Assembly: GCF_001314225.1 (NCBI RefSeq) | Contig: NZ_CP012697.1 | Span: 1,612,001-1,676,000 of the forward strand | Direction: 5' to 3' | Source of the DNA: Microbacterium sp. No. 7 | GTDB taxonomy: Bacteria > Actinomycetota > Actinomycetes > Actinomycetales > Microbacteriaceae | DNA length: 64,000 bases | Part shown: positions 42,715 to 51,467 of the stretch, in pieces | Numbering within the stretch: the stretch's first letter is position 1 | Layout: every line of letters begins with the position of its first letter | Notes under the pieces: model-generated | The model's database searches: none | What the model saw: only the letters and a program-made list of their open reading frames with translations | What the model was told of the DNA's origin: nothing | Made by a program: the position numbers and the translations under genes

Positions 42715-43964
42715 CCGGGCCGACACACGGAACGGCGCCCGGGGCGCCGTCGTCCCCGCCGCAGATCGCCCTGCTGCTCGGCGCGGTGTTCCTCGTCTAC
42801 CTGGGGCAGATGACGCTGAACCCGATCATCGCGCCGCTGTCGCGCGAGGTGGGGCTGGCCGAGTGGCAGATCGGCGTGACCATCAGCACCGCAGCGGTCG
42901 TGCTCGTGCTCACGAGCCAGTTCTGGGGCCGCCGCTCCCAGTCCTGGGGCCGCAAGCCCGTGCTCGTCGCCGCCTTCACCCTCGCCGCGATCACGATGGC
43001 GCTGTTCGCGCTCGTCTCCCACCTCGGCATGATCGGGCTCCTCACCGGAACCGGGCTGTTCGCGCTGTTCGTGCTGCTGCGCGGCGTCGGCTTCGGCTCC
43101 GCGATCGCGGCCGTCCCTCCCACCGCGCAGGCCTACATCGCGGATGTCACCGACGACGAGGCCACCCGGGTCAAGGGCATGGCGGGCATCGGCGCCGTCT
43201 CCGGCATCGCCATGATCGCCGGCGCCGTCGTCGGCGGCGTGCTCGCCGTCGGCGGCCTCATCGTGCCGCTCATCGCCGTTCCCATGCTCCTGTTCGCCGG
43301 GCTCGTGCTGATCGCGGTCCGGCTGCGCCGCGAGCCCCGGCACGAGCTCATCGAGCGGCCGGCCCGGGTGAGCCCGTTCGACGCGCGGGTGTGGCCGTTC
43401 CTGCTCGCCGGGTTCGGCATGTTCACCGCGCTGGGCTTCATCCAGGTCATCACCGGCTTCATCGTCCAGGACCGCCTGGGGCTCGACGCGCGCATGACCG
43501 GCGTCCTCACCGGCGCCGCCCTGTTCGCGGCCGGCGTCGGACTCGTGGTCGCGCAGGCCGTCATCGTGCCGCGCAGCGGCTGGTCGGCCCCGACCCTGCT
43601 CAAGGTCGGGGCGCCGATCGCCGTCGCCGGCTTCGCCGTCTACGCCGTCGACGGCGGGCCCGTGCTGCTGTTCGCGGCGCTCGTGGTCATGGGGCTGGGC
43701 CTGGGGATCGCGATGCCCGGCTACACCGCCGGCCCCACGCTCCTGGTGCGCCGCGAGGAACAGGGCGGGCTGGCGGGGCTCACGACCGCGACCACCGGCC
43801 TGACGTTCGTCGTCGCCCCGACCCTCAGCACCGCGCTGTACGGCGTGTGGGCGCCGCTGCCGATCATCATCGGCGGCGTCATCATGGCGATCGTCGCGGT
43901 GTTCGTGCTGGCCCATCCGCGATTCCGGCGCCCGCCCGCGCCTCCCGCCGACGCCGGAGCCTAG
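42711..43964 (+). CDS. MFS transporter
   Basis: 417 residues, about twelve membrane helices, with the MFS loop 2-3 motif GRRSQSWGRKPVLVAAF and RGVGFGSAIAAVPPTAQAYI. It most resembles drug:H+ antiporters of 12 helices. The ATG overlaps the ECF ATPase stop, so it belongs to the metal-box operon; export of a siderophore or of the imported ligand is a reasonable guess. It ends 10 nt from the convergent TetR gene. Confidence 0.87.
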   Translation: MTGPTHGTAPGAPSSPPQIALLLGAVFLVYLGQMTLNPIIAPLSREVGLAEWQIGVTISTAAVVLVLTSQFWGRRSQSWGRKPVLVAAFTLAAITMALFALVSHLGMIGLLTGTGLFALFVLLRGVGFGSAIAAVPPTAQAYIADVTDDEATRVKGMAGIGAVSGIAMIAGAVVGGVLAVGGLIVPLIAVPMLLFAGLVLIAVRLRREPRHELIERPARVSPFDARVWPFLLAGFGMFTALGFIQVITGFIVQDRLGLDARMTGVLTGAALFAAGVGLVVAQAVIVPRSGWSAPTLLKVGAPIAVAGFAVYAVDGGPVLLFAALVVMGLGLGIAMPGYTAGPTLLVRREEQGGLAGLTTATTGLTFVVAPTLSTALYGVWAPLPIIIGGVIMAIVAVFVLAHPRFRRPPAPPADAGA

Positions 43965-43974
43965 CGTCGTCTGC

Positions 43975-44709
43975 TCAGCCCTGCCGCGCGCGGCGCGCGG
44001 CCAGGGCGTCGAGGCTGAGCACGGCGCGATCGACCAGGCGCTCGAAGAGCTCGTCGCTGGTGCTGTCGGGCAGGTCGGCCGCCGCCCGCGAGCGGGGGGC
44101 GTCGATCTCGGGGTGCGCGTCCAGCCATCCCCGGGGCACCGGGTCCTGCATCGAGCGGCGCTCTCTCGCATCGGCGCGGTCGTAGCGGTGGTCGATCATG
44201 AGGGCGAAGCCGAAGACGTCGCCGAGGAACTGCGCGCGCCATGCCAGCGCGTCGGGCAGGCTCAGGCCGACGTCGGTGAGGAACGCGAGCAGCCGCTCCG
44301 GCAGGAGGACGCGCTCCGGCGGCACCTCGACGGGAGTGACGGTCTCGTCGAGCGAGAACAGCAGCGCCCGGCCCATCCTGCGGTAGGCCTCGCGCGTGTC
44401 GTGATAGAGCGCCCGCACGCTCGTCTCCCGGTCGGCGGCGTCGAGACGGCGCTGCGGGTGCAGCTCCATGATGCGCGCCGCGACGAGATCGACGACGTCC
44501 TGCCGGTCCGCGACGTGGTTGTAGAGGGCGCGCACGGTGACGCCGAGCCGCTCGGCAAGGCTGCGCATGGTGAGCGCGGGGAACCCGCGATCGGCGGCGA
44601 GGCCCAGGGCGGCCTCCGCGATGGACGCGCGGGTGACCGGCGGCACAGGGCCGTCGAGCCTCGGGCGGCCGGGGCGCCGGGGGCGGTCGCTGTTCTCGTT
44701 CTCGTCCAC
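43975..44709 (-). CDS. TetR-family regulator
   Basis: 244 residues. HTH: ASIAEAALGLAADRGFPALT, MRSLAERLGVTVRALYNHVA with DRQDVVDLV. The C-terminal domain is TetR_C-like. The GTG start is 6 nt from a TAGCGT -10 on the same strand, so it is leaderless. It is divergent from the giant fused exporter gene and probably controls it. The N-terminus is rich in Arg/Pro/Asp, which may add DNA contacts. Confidence 0.86.
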   Translation of the reverse strand: MDENENSDRPRRPGRPRLDGPVPPVTRASIAEAALGLAADRGFPALTMRSLAERLGVTVRALYNHVADRQDVVDLVAARIMELHPQRRLDAADRETSVRALYHDTREAYRRMGRALLFSLDETVTPVEVPPERVLLPERLLAFLTDVGLSLPDALAWRAQFLGDVFGFALMIDHRYDRADARERRSMQDPVPRGWLDAHPEIDAPRSRAAADLPDSTSDELFERLVDRAVLSLDALAARRARQG

Positions 44710-44715
44710 GGCTCC

Positions 44716-44779
44716 ACGCTATCGTTCCCTGGCGTTTATTACATGCTCTGTTGATTTATTGGACCGGCGTCCCTATCGT
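44716..44779. promoter_or_regulatory. Divergent leaderless promoters of TetR and fused exporter
   Basis: On the minus strand TAGCGT (44721-44716) ends 6 nt before the TetR GTG; on the plus strand TATCGT (44774-44779) ends 7 nt before the exporter GTG. Between them lies A+T-rich sequence with two TTTATT direct repeats (44735-44740 and 44755-44760), a candidate TetR site. Confidence 0.5.
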
Positions 44780-44786
44780 GATTTAG

Positions 44787-47700
44787 GTGACCCTTACTCC
44801 TCTCGACGAGAAGACCTCTCCGCTCGGCGACGCCCCGGCGGGCGAGCGTCTCACGGTCGGCGCCGTCGTCTCCCGCCATCGGCGCGGCCTGATCCTGTCG
44901 GCCGTGTTCGCGATCGTGGCGGGCGTGTGCTCGCTGGCGCCCTACGTCGCTGTCTACGCGGTGACGGTCGCACTGTTCGACCCCGACGGCGGGGGAGCGG
45001 ACGCGATCGGATGGATCGCCGGGGCGACCGCGGCGGCGATCGTGGTGCGGGCCGTGGCCTCGGGCCTGTCGACGCACGCCGGACACGTCGCCGCGTACCG
45101 TGTGCTCGCCGATCTGCGACGGGCGATCGCCCGCACCCTGCAGCGGCTGCCGCTCGGCCGCGTGCAGGCGCGCTCGGCGGGGGAGATGAAGAAGCTGCTG
45201 CACGACGACGTGGAGCAGCTGGAGGAGGCGCTCGCGCACGGCGTGCCCGACATGGCGGCGGCCGCGGCGGTGCCCGTGGCGACGACGGCGCTGCTGTTCG
45301 CGGTGGACTGGCGCCTCGCGCTGGTCGCCCTGGGATCGCTCGCGCTGCTGGTGCTGGTGTCGGCGGTGGGCGTGAGAGCGGCGATGCCGGGCAACAGGCT
45401 GCTCGCCGCGCACACGAGCGTGCTCAACCGGGCGGTACTCGGCTACCTGCAGGGGATCAAGGTGATCCGCGGCTTCCTGCGGCCCGACTCCGGCTACGAC
45501 CAGGCCCGGGACGCCATCGTCGCCTCCGGGGAGCTGAGCGCCCGCGTCACCGCCGGACCGCTGCGGTGGCTGGTCGCCACGATGTCGGCCGCGACCGGGC
45601 TCGCGGTCGCCCTGCTGATCCCCGTGGCCGGCGTGTGGTTCGCCGACGGCGCGATCGGGCTGCCGACCCTCGCGCTGTTCCTGCTCGTCGGGCTGGCCTA
45701 CCTGTCTCCCGTCATCGGGCTGGTGGGGACGATCGCGACGATCATGGCGCGCATCCAGTTCTCGGCCGGCTCGATCCGCGAGATCCTCGCCGAGCCGGTG
45801 CTGCCCGAGCCGGTGCGCCCGCGGGAGCCCGAGCGGTTCGACGTCGCCTTCGACCGGGTCTCCTTCGCCTACGGAGAGGATGCCGGCCCCGTGCTGTCCG
45901 ACCTGACCCTGCGCATCCCCGAGGGCGCGCGGTTCGCGCTGGTCGGCCCGACCGGTGCCGGGAAGTCCACGGTCGCCCGGCTGGTCGCCCGGTTCTGGGA
46001 CGTCGCCGCGGGCGCGGTCTCGATCGGCGGCGTCGACGTGCGCGACATCCCCCAGGCGGCGCTGGCCCGGCTGGTCGCGTTCGTCCAGCAGGACGAGTAC
46101 CTCTTCGCCGCGAGCCTGCGGGAGAACATCCGCATCGCCCGCCCGGGGGCGACCGACGCCGAGGTCGAGGCCGCCGGTCGCGCCGCCCAGCTGGACGAGC
46201 TGGCGGCCGATCTCCCGCACGGCTGGGACACCGAGCTCCCGGGCGGGGGCGGGACGCTGTCCGGCGGGCAGCGTCAGCGCGTCTCCATCGCCCGCGCCCT
46301 GCTCAAGGACGCTCCGGTGATCGTGCTGGACGAGGCCACGGCATCGCTCGACGCCGAGACCGAGCGGGCGACGCTCGCCGCGATCGCCGAGCTGACCGCC
46401 GGCCGCACGGTCATCGCCATCGCCCATCGGCTGGCGACGATCCGGAGCGCCGAGCGGATCGCCTTCCTCGAGCGCGGCGTGCTCGAGGCCGAGGGCACGC
46501 ACGACGAGCTCCTCGCCGCGAGCGACGGCTACGCCCGGCTCTGGGCGGCCTACACCAGCGCGACCGGCTGGCATCTGGATCGCGACGCGGGCGCGCCCCT
46601 CGTCCCGATCCCGGGACCCGCACCGCACCCCGCCGCCGTCGACGAACGCGACGCCGCGGCGCGGGCGATCGTCACGCCCGGCCTCGGTGCGCTCGGCTTC
46701 GGCCGGCAGTGGATCAGGCTCCTCGGCCGCGGCCGGCCCGCCCTGCTGCGCCGCGGACTGCCCAGGCTGCTGCTGGAGGGACTCGTGCGCGGGATCCCGC
46801 TCGTGGCGGTGTTCCTGATCCTGAACGCCGCGATCGCCTTCGTCTCGGGCGGCGCGGCCCTCGAGGCGCGCCTCGTCTGGATCGTCACCGGCATCCTCGT
46901 CGCGGGGCTCGTGCTGCGGCTGCTGGTCGCGCAGTGGGCCAACCGCACGGTGTGGTCCATCGCGGCGGCGTCCAAGACCGACCTGCAGCTGTCCGTCGTC
47001 GAGCGGCTGCGCCGCGTGCCCCTCGGCTTCTTCTCCCGCATCGACAACGGGCGCGTCACGACCCTCATCGGCAACGACATCGTCATGATCGACTTCCAGA
47101 ACGTGCCGCAGCAGATCGCGGGCGCCCTCGTCCAGCCGATCTACGTCACGATCGCCCTGCTCGTGATCGACGCGCGCCTGGCCCTCGCCGCCCTCATCGG
47201 GCTGCCGGTCTTCTGGGCGATCACAGCACTGAGCGACCGCGTCTACCACCGCGTGTTCACCGACGTGCACGCCGCCCGCCGCGAGGCGACCACGATCCTC
47301 CTCGAGCAGGCGAGGGGAGCGGCGGTGCTGCGCGGCAACCCCGCATCCTTCATCGCGAGCCGCTTCGAGCACGCGGTCGCCCGGCTCGAACGGGCGAGCG
47401 TCGACATGTCCGTGCGGGCGACCCCCGCGATCGGGCTCGGCGCGATCGCCATCGAGTCCGGCCTCGTCGCCCTCATCGTCGCCGGCGGCGCCCTGTACGC
47501 CGGTGGCGCGGTGCCCGCCACGACGCTGCTGCTGTTCCTCCTGCTGTCCCTCACGCTCTACCAGCCCATCCAGGAGCTCGGCGTGCTCGCCGGCTACCGT
47601 CACAACCAGGAGCAGATCGCGCAGAAGATCGCCGAGGTCTGGGACGCGCCCGTCCTGCCCGAGCCCGCCCGCCCCGCGACGCCCGCGGACGCCTCGGTCG

Positions 47701-48374
47701 AGTTCTGCGACGTGACCTTCGGCTACGACGACGCGGATGACGCCGACGGCCGCGGCCCGGTGCTCCGCGGCGTCTCGTTCCGCGTCGAGCCCGGCGCGAT
47801 CGCCGCCCTCGTCGGCCCCTCGGGATCGGGCAAGTCCACGATCGCGAACCTCGCCGCCAGACTGTGGGACCCCGACGCCGGCTCGGTCCGCATCGGCGGC
47901 CGAGATCTGCGCGATCTCGGCACCGACACGGTCATGCGCATGGTCACGACCGTGTACCAGGACGTCTACCTCTTCCACGACACGATCCGCTTCAACGTCG
48001 CCATCGGGCGCCCGGGCGCGACCGACGACGAGGTCTGGGGCGCCCTCGCCGCGGCGCAGATCGACGACGAGGTGCGCGTTCTGCCGAACGGGCTCGACAC
48101 CGTCGTCGACGACGGCGGCACGAACCTCTCCGGCGGGCAGCGCCAGCGGATCTCCATCGCCCGCGCCCTCCTGAAGGACGCGCCCATCGTGATCCTCGAC
48201 GAGGCCGTCGCCAGCGTCGACCCCGACACCGAGGCGCGCATCCAGGACGCCATCGGCCGGCTCGCCGCGGGCCGCACCGTGCTCGTCGTCGCCCATCGGC
48301 TCGACACCGTCCGCGACGTCGACCAGATCCTCACCGTGGCGGGCGGGACCGTCGCCGGTGCGGTCCCGCGGTGA
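44787..48374 (+). CDS. Two ABC exporter half-transporters fused into one 1195-residue protein
   Basis: Residues 1-590 form one complete membrane-plus-ATPase unit (Walker A GPTGAGKSTVARLV, signature TLSGGQRQRVSIARALL, Walker B VIVLDEATASLDAETE). A Pro/Ala linker (about 600-620) leads to a second unit (Walker A GPSGSGKSTIANLA, signature NLSGGQRQRISIARALL, Walker B IVILDEAVASVDPDTE, Asp-Glu intact). The halves resemble the IrtA- and IrtB-like proteins upstream respectively. The second Walker B has Val after DEA where Thr is usual. Both nucleotide sites look functional. The frame is open without stops, so this is a real fusion. GTG start, leaderless. Confidence 0.9.
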   Translation: MTLTPLDEKTSPLGDAPAGERLTVGAVVSRHRRGLILSAVFAIVAGVCSLAPYVAVYAVTVALFDPDGGGADAIGWIAGATAAAIVVRAVASGLSTHAGHVAAYRVLADLRRAIARTLQRLPLGRVQARSAGEMKKLLHDDVEQLEEALAHGVPDMAAAAAVPVATTALLFAVDWRLALVALGSLALLVLVSAVGVRAAMPGNRLLAAHTSVLNRAVLGYLQGIKVIRGFLRPDSGYDQARDAIVASGELSARVTAGPLRWLVATMSAATGLAVALLIPVAGVWFADGAIGLPTLALFLLVGLAYLSPVIGLVGTIATIMARIQFSAGSIREILAEPVLPEPVRPREPERFDVAFDRVSFAYGEDAGPVLSDLTLRIPEGARFALVGPTGAGKSTVARLVARFWDVAAGAVSIGGVDVRDIPQAALARLVAFVQQDEYLFAASLRENIRIARPGATDAEVEAAGRAAQLDELAADLPHGWDTELPGGGGTLSGGQRQRVSIARALLKDAPVIVLDEATASLDAETERATLAAIAELTAGRTVIAIAHRLATIRSAERIAFLERGVLEAEGTHDELLAASDGYARLWAAYTSATGWHLDRDAGAPLVPIPGPAPHPAAVDERDAAARAIVTPGLGALGFGRQWIRLLGRGRPALLRRGLPRLLLEGLVRGIPLVAVFLILNAAIAFVSGGAALEARLVWIVTGILVAGLVLRLLVAQWANRTVWSIAAASKTDLQLSVVERLRRVPLGFFSRIDNGRVTTLIGNDIVMIDFQNVPQQIAGALVQPIYVTIALLVIDARLALAALIGLPVFWAITALSDRVYHRVFTDVHAARREATTILLEQARGAAVLRGNPASFIASRFEHAVARLERASVDMSVRATPAIGLGAIAIESGLVALIVAGGALYAGGAVPATTLLLFLLLSLTLYQPIQELGVLAGYRHNQEQIAQKIAEVWDAPVLPEPARPATPADASVEFCDVTFGYDDADDADGRGPVLRGVSFRVEPGAIAALVGPSGSGKSTIANLAARLWDPDAGSVRIGGRDLRDLGTDTVMRMVTTVYQDVYLFHDTIRFNVAIGRPGATDDEVWGALAAAQIDDEVRVLPNGLDTVVDDGGTNLSGGQRQRISIARALLKDAPIVILDEAVASVDPDTEARIQDAIGRLAAGRTVLVVAHRLDTVRDVDQILTVAGGTVAGAVPR

Positions 48375-48435
48375 GGCGCGACGCTCCTCGTGCACCCGGC
48401 TGCGGGATCGGTCCCGGTGCGCGGTGCTGTGCTTG

Positions 48436-48458
48436 TAGTCTATTGAGAACGATTCTCA
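48436..48458 (+). promoter_or_regulatory. Promoter with Fur-family-type box over the start site
   Basis: A -10 TAGTCT (48436-48441) is followed after 2 nt by TGAGAACGATTCTCA (48444-48458), flanked by TT and ATAA. Its reverse complement TGAGAATCGTTCTCA matches the box at 36245 at 14 of 15 positions, with the same spacing to the -10. It controls the FAD oxidoreductase gene and the carrier behind it. Confidence 0.75.
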
Positions 48459-48479
48459 ATAATTGGAGATTGCGAGCCC

Positions 48480-49598
48480 ATGCCGACCCAACCCCAGATC
48501 CTCGACGCCCTCGTCATCGGTGCCGGCCCCGCCGGCATCGGCACCGCCCTCGCCCTCGCCGCCGTGGAGGACCTGACCTTCGGCGTGCTCGAACGCGGGC
48601 GGATCGGGCAGACGTTCCTGGACTGGCCCGCGCAGCAGACGTTCCTCACGCCGTCGTTCACCGGCAACGGCTTCGGCGCGACCGATCTGAACGCGGTGCA
48701 CCCGAAGACCTCTCCGGCGTTCAGCCTCGGCGTCGACTATCCGACCGGGCCGCAGTATGCGAGGTACCTGCGCGGCGTCGCGACGCACTTCCGCGTTCCG
48801 GTGCTCGACGGCACCGAGGTCACCGCGGTGGTGCGGCGCGACGACGTCTTCGCGCTCGAGTCCAGCAGGGGACCGGTGCTCGCGCGGTCGCTCGTCTGGG
48901 CCGGCGGGGAGTTCCACGAGCCTCTGGCGCCGCGCATCTCCGGCAGCGGCCTCTCCGACCTCGCCGGTGCGCCCGCGGCGTGGGAGCCGCGCGAGGGCCG
49001 CGTGCTCGTGATCGGGGGCTACGAGTCGGGCGTCGACATCGCCTGCCATCACGTCGAGCACGGCGCGCACGTCACGGTCGTCGACGGCTCGACCCCGTGG
49101 CACGCCGGCGCCGGATCCGACCCGTCGTTCCAGCTGGCGCCGCGCTCGAGGGTCCGGCTGAGGGCCGCGGAGGCCACCGGACGGCTGACCCTCCTCGGCG
49201 CGCGCGCCGGCGCCGTCAAGCGTGACGGCGCCGAGTGGAGCGTGCGTCTCGACGACGGCATCCGCGTCATCGCCGACTCGCGTCCGATCGCCGCCACCGG
49301 CTACGGACCCGGCCTCGGTCCGGTCGATCGGCTGTTCGCGCGCCGCGCCGACGGCTGGCCCGAGCTCGACGACGACGATCAGTCGACGATCGCGCCGGGC
49401 CTGTTCCTGTCGGGCCCGGCGATCCGCCACGGCGGCCTGAAGTTCTGCTTCGTCTACAAGTTCCGGCAGCGCTTCGCGCACATCGCGCGCGTCATCGGCG
49501 AGCGCGCGGGCAAGGACGTCAGCGCCCTGGAGGCGTGGCGCGCCGCGGGCATGCTCACCGACGACCTCTCCTGCTGCGGCGTGGAGTGCGCATGCTGA
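48480..49598 (+). CDS. FAD/NAD(P) oxidoreductase with a cysteine-rich tail
   Basis: 372 residues. FAD motif ALVIGAGPAGIGTALALA, a YpdA/ArsO-like GQTFLDWPAQQTFLTPSF, second dinucleotide fold VLVIGGYESGVDIACHHVEH, and GLFLSGPAIRHGGLKFCFVY near the end. The tail DDLSCCGVECAC carries four cysteines (365, 366, 370, 372), a pattern suited to metal or metalloid binding. Overall it is nearest to flavin monooxygenase-like proteins found beside arsenic or metal carriers. It overlaps the carrier gene by 7 nt. The Fur-type box upstream points to control by iron or zinc. Confidence 0.8.
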   Translation: MPTQPQILDALVIGAGPAGIGTALALAAVEDLTFGVLERGRIGQTFLDWPAQQTFLTPSFTGNGFGATDLNAVHPKTSPAFSLGVDYPTGPQYARYLRGVATHFRVPVLDGTEVTAVVRRDDVFALESSRGPVLARSLVWAGGEFHEPLAPRISGSGLSDLAGAPAAWEPREGRVLVIGGYESGVDIACHHVEHGAHVTVVDGSTPWHAGAGSDPSFQLAPRSRVRLRAAEATGRLTLLGARAGAVKRDGAEWSVRLDDGIRVIADSRPIAATGYGPGLGPVDRLFARRADGWPELDDDDQSTIAPGLFLSGPAIRHGGLKFCFVYKFRQRFAHIARVIGERAGKDVSALEAWRAAGMLTDDLSCCGVECAC

Positions 49599-50584
49599 CG
49601 GCCGCGCCGCGCGGCGGGCTCACGACCGTGCTGTTCCTCGCCGCGATCGCGGTCGGGAGCCTGCTCGGCTCCCTCGCGCCGACCGCGGCCGAGGGGGTCG
49701 CGGGTCTCACGGATCCGCTGATCCTGCTGCTGGTCGGACTGCTCTTCCTCACGCTGCGGCTCGACGGCCTCTCCGCGCTGCGCCGCGCGCCGCGCACGGT
49801 GCTGCTCGCGATCGGGATGAACTTCCTCGTGGTGCCGCTGGTCGCCCTCGCGCTCACGGCGCTGCTGCCGGACCAGGCGCTGCGCCTGGGCGTGCTCGTC
49901 TACTGCCTCGCGCCGTGCACGGACTGGTTCCTCGGCTTCACACGCCTGGCCGGCGGCGACACGATGGCCGGAGCCGCGCTCATCCCCGTGCAGCTGACGC
50001 TGCAGCTGCTGCTGTATCCGGTGTGGCTGGCGCTCTTCGCGGGCGCGCACGCCGACGGGGTCCTCGCCGCGGCGGGACCGACGCTGCTGGCCTGGTTCGT
50101 CCTCCCCGCCGCCGCCGGTCTCGGGCTGCGGCTGGCGCTGCGCGCCGTGCTGTCCGGGGCGCAGCGCAGCACGGTCGTCGCGGCCGCGGATCGTGCCGTG
50201 CCGGCCGTCATCGGGGCGGTGATCGCGACGATCTTCGCGGGCAACGTCGGCACGATCCTCGCGGACCCGACCGCGTTCGCCCGCGTGCTGGTCGTCGTGT
50301 TCCTGTTCTTCGCCGTCACGTACGGGCTCGGCGAGGGCGTCTCCCGGATGCTCCGGCTCCGGCATGCGGAGCACGCCGCGCTCACGATGGCCGTGTCGGC
50401 CCGCAACGCGCCGCTGATGCTCGCGCTCACGACGATCGCCCTCCCCGATCAGCCGATGGTGCACGCGGCGATCATCCTGGGCATGCTCATCGAGTTCCCC
50501 CATCTGACCGTCGTCACCCAGCTGCTGCGCCGGCAGCGGCGGCCGGCCGGTGCCTCCGCCGCCGAGCCGACGGTGCCGGCGTAG
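49592..50584 (+). CDS. ACR3/bile-acid:sodium symporter-type carrier
   Basis: 330 residues with about ten membrane helices. The motif LVYCLAPCTDWFLGFTRLAG contains the APC cysteine that ACR3 arsenite carriers use, and MAVSARNAPLMLALTTIALP resembles the second conserved ACR3/BASS region. ACR3 proteins export arsenite, BASS proteins import organic anions; which applies here is open. Its ATG lies inside the oxidoreductase gene's last codons, so the two are one transcript. GTG/ATG choice: the ATG at 49592 begins MLTAAPRGGL right before helix 1. Confidence 0.78.
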   Translation: MLTAAPRGGLTTVLFLAAIAVGSLLGSLAPTAAEGVAGLTDPLILLLVGLLFLTLRLDGLSALRRAPRTVLLAIGMNFLVVPLVALALTALLPDQALRLGVLVYCLAPCTDWFLGFTRLAGGDTMAGAALIPVQLTLQLLLYPVWLALFAGAHADGVLAAAGPTLLAWFVLPAAAGLGLRLALRAVLSGAQRSTVVAAADRAVPAVIGAVIATIFAGNVGTILADPTAFARVLVVVFLFFAVTYGLGEGVSRMLRLRHAEHAALTMAVSARNAPLMLALTTIALPDQPMVHAAIILGMLIEFPHLTVVTQLLRRQRRPAGASAAEPTVPA

Positions 50585-50609
50585 CCGGCGCGGGCCGGCG
50601 CCGCCGCGC

Positions 50610-51395
50610 TCAGTAGTGCTGCCCGTGCCGGTAGTCCCACGTCGGGAACTGTGCGGCGAGGTTGGCGACGATGCGATCCTGAGCGAGCCCGCCGCGGATC
50701 ACCGTCGGGGCGGGGGAGACGCCGCGGGCACCGCGCTGCTCGGGCACGAGCTCGCCGTCGCCGTCCACGAAGGAGACCATGACGCCCTGCTCGTACCGGC
50801 TGCCCGTGTCGGGCTGGACCGAGCGCACGTAGTCGTCGGCCTCGATGACGAGATCGACGCCTCGGGCGATGCGCTCGCCGATGCCGTCGACGCGGCCGCG
50901 ATTGCCCTGTCCCGATGGGTTCGCCGAGCTCGCGAAGAGGACGGTGTGATCGCGGTCCCACAGTGCGCGTGCGATCCGTTCGCCGGGCTCGCCGAAGCGC
51001 ACGACGAAGCAGCTCGTCGCGCGGTCGTCCATGACGAGCTCCTCGGCCCCCGGCGGGATGTGGGCGCGACCGTGCCGCGTCCACGGCAGGATGCAGCCGA
51101 GCAGCACGTCCTGCCGCCAGTGCGTGCGGTAGAAGCCCTCGACCTCGTCGCTGAGCTCGGCGAGCGTGACGAGCTGGTCGAGCGAGCCGCAGAGGACGAC
51201 GCCCGGCTTTCGACGCGGGCGGCGTTTGACCTCGAACTTGCGCTCGAGGCCGGCGGCGTCGACGGCGACGATGACGTAGCCGACCTTCGTGGGGCTGACG
51301 ACGAGCCCGCCTCCGGATCGGAGCAGCTCGACGGCCTCGTGCTGCAGGCCGCCGTTCCAGCGGACGGTCGGGGCGGATGCGGTCGTGTTCGGCAT
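50610..51395 (-). CDS. Sua5/YciO/YrdC-type protein
   Basis: 261 residues. The YrdC fold is shown by GGGLVVSPTKVGYVIVAVD, the basic nucleotide-binding block KFEVKRRPRRKPGVVL, HIPPGAEELVMD and FASSANPSGQGNRGRVDGI. TsaC proteins of this fold make threonylcarbamoyl-AMP, but this protein is longer (about 60 extra C-terminal residues ending FPTWDYRHGQHY) and sits third in an iron-box operon, so it is probably a paralogue with another substrate. Gap to the upstream gene is 72 nt with GAGGAA before the ATG. Confidence 0.78.
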   Translation of the reverse strand: MPNTTASAPTVRWNGGLQHEAVELLRSGGGLVVSPTKVGYVIVAVDAAGLERKFEVKRRPRRKPGVVLCGSLDQLVTLAELSDEVEGFYRTHWRQDVLLGCILPWTRHGRAHIPPGAEELVMDDRATSCFVVRFGEPGERIARALWDRDHTVLFASSANPSGQGNRGRVDGIGERIARGVDLVIEADDYVRSVQPDTGSRYEQGVMVSFVDGDGELVPEQRGARGVSPAPTVIRGGLAQDRIVANLAAQFPTWDYRHGQHY

Positions 51396-51467
51396 GAGGT
51401 TCCTCCGGGTCTGTGCGGCGGATCCCGCGGGACGCCGCGGATGGCGGCCTCCCGCGGGATCTCGCGT

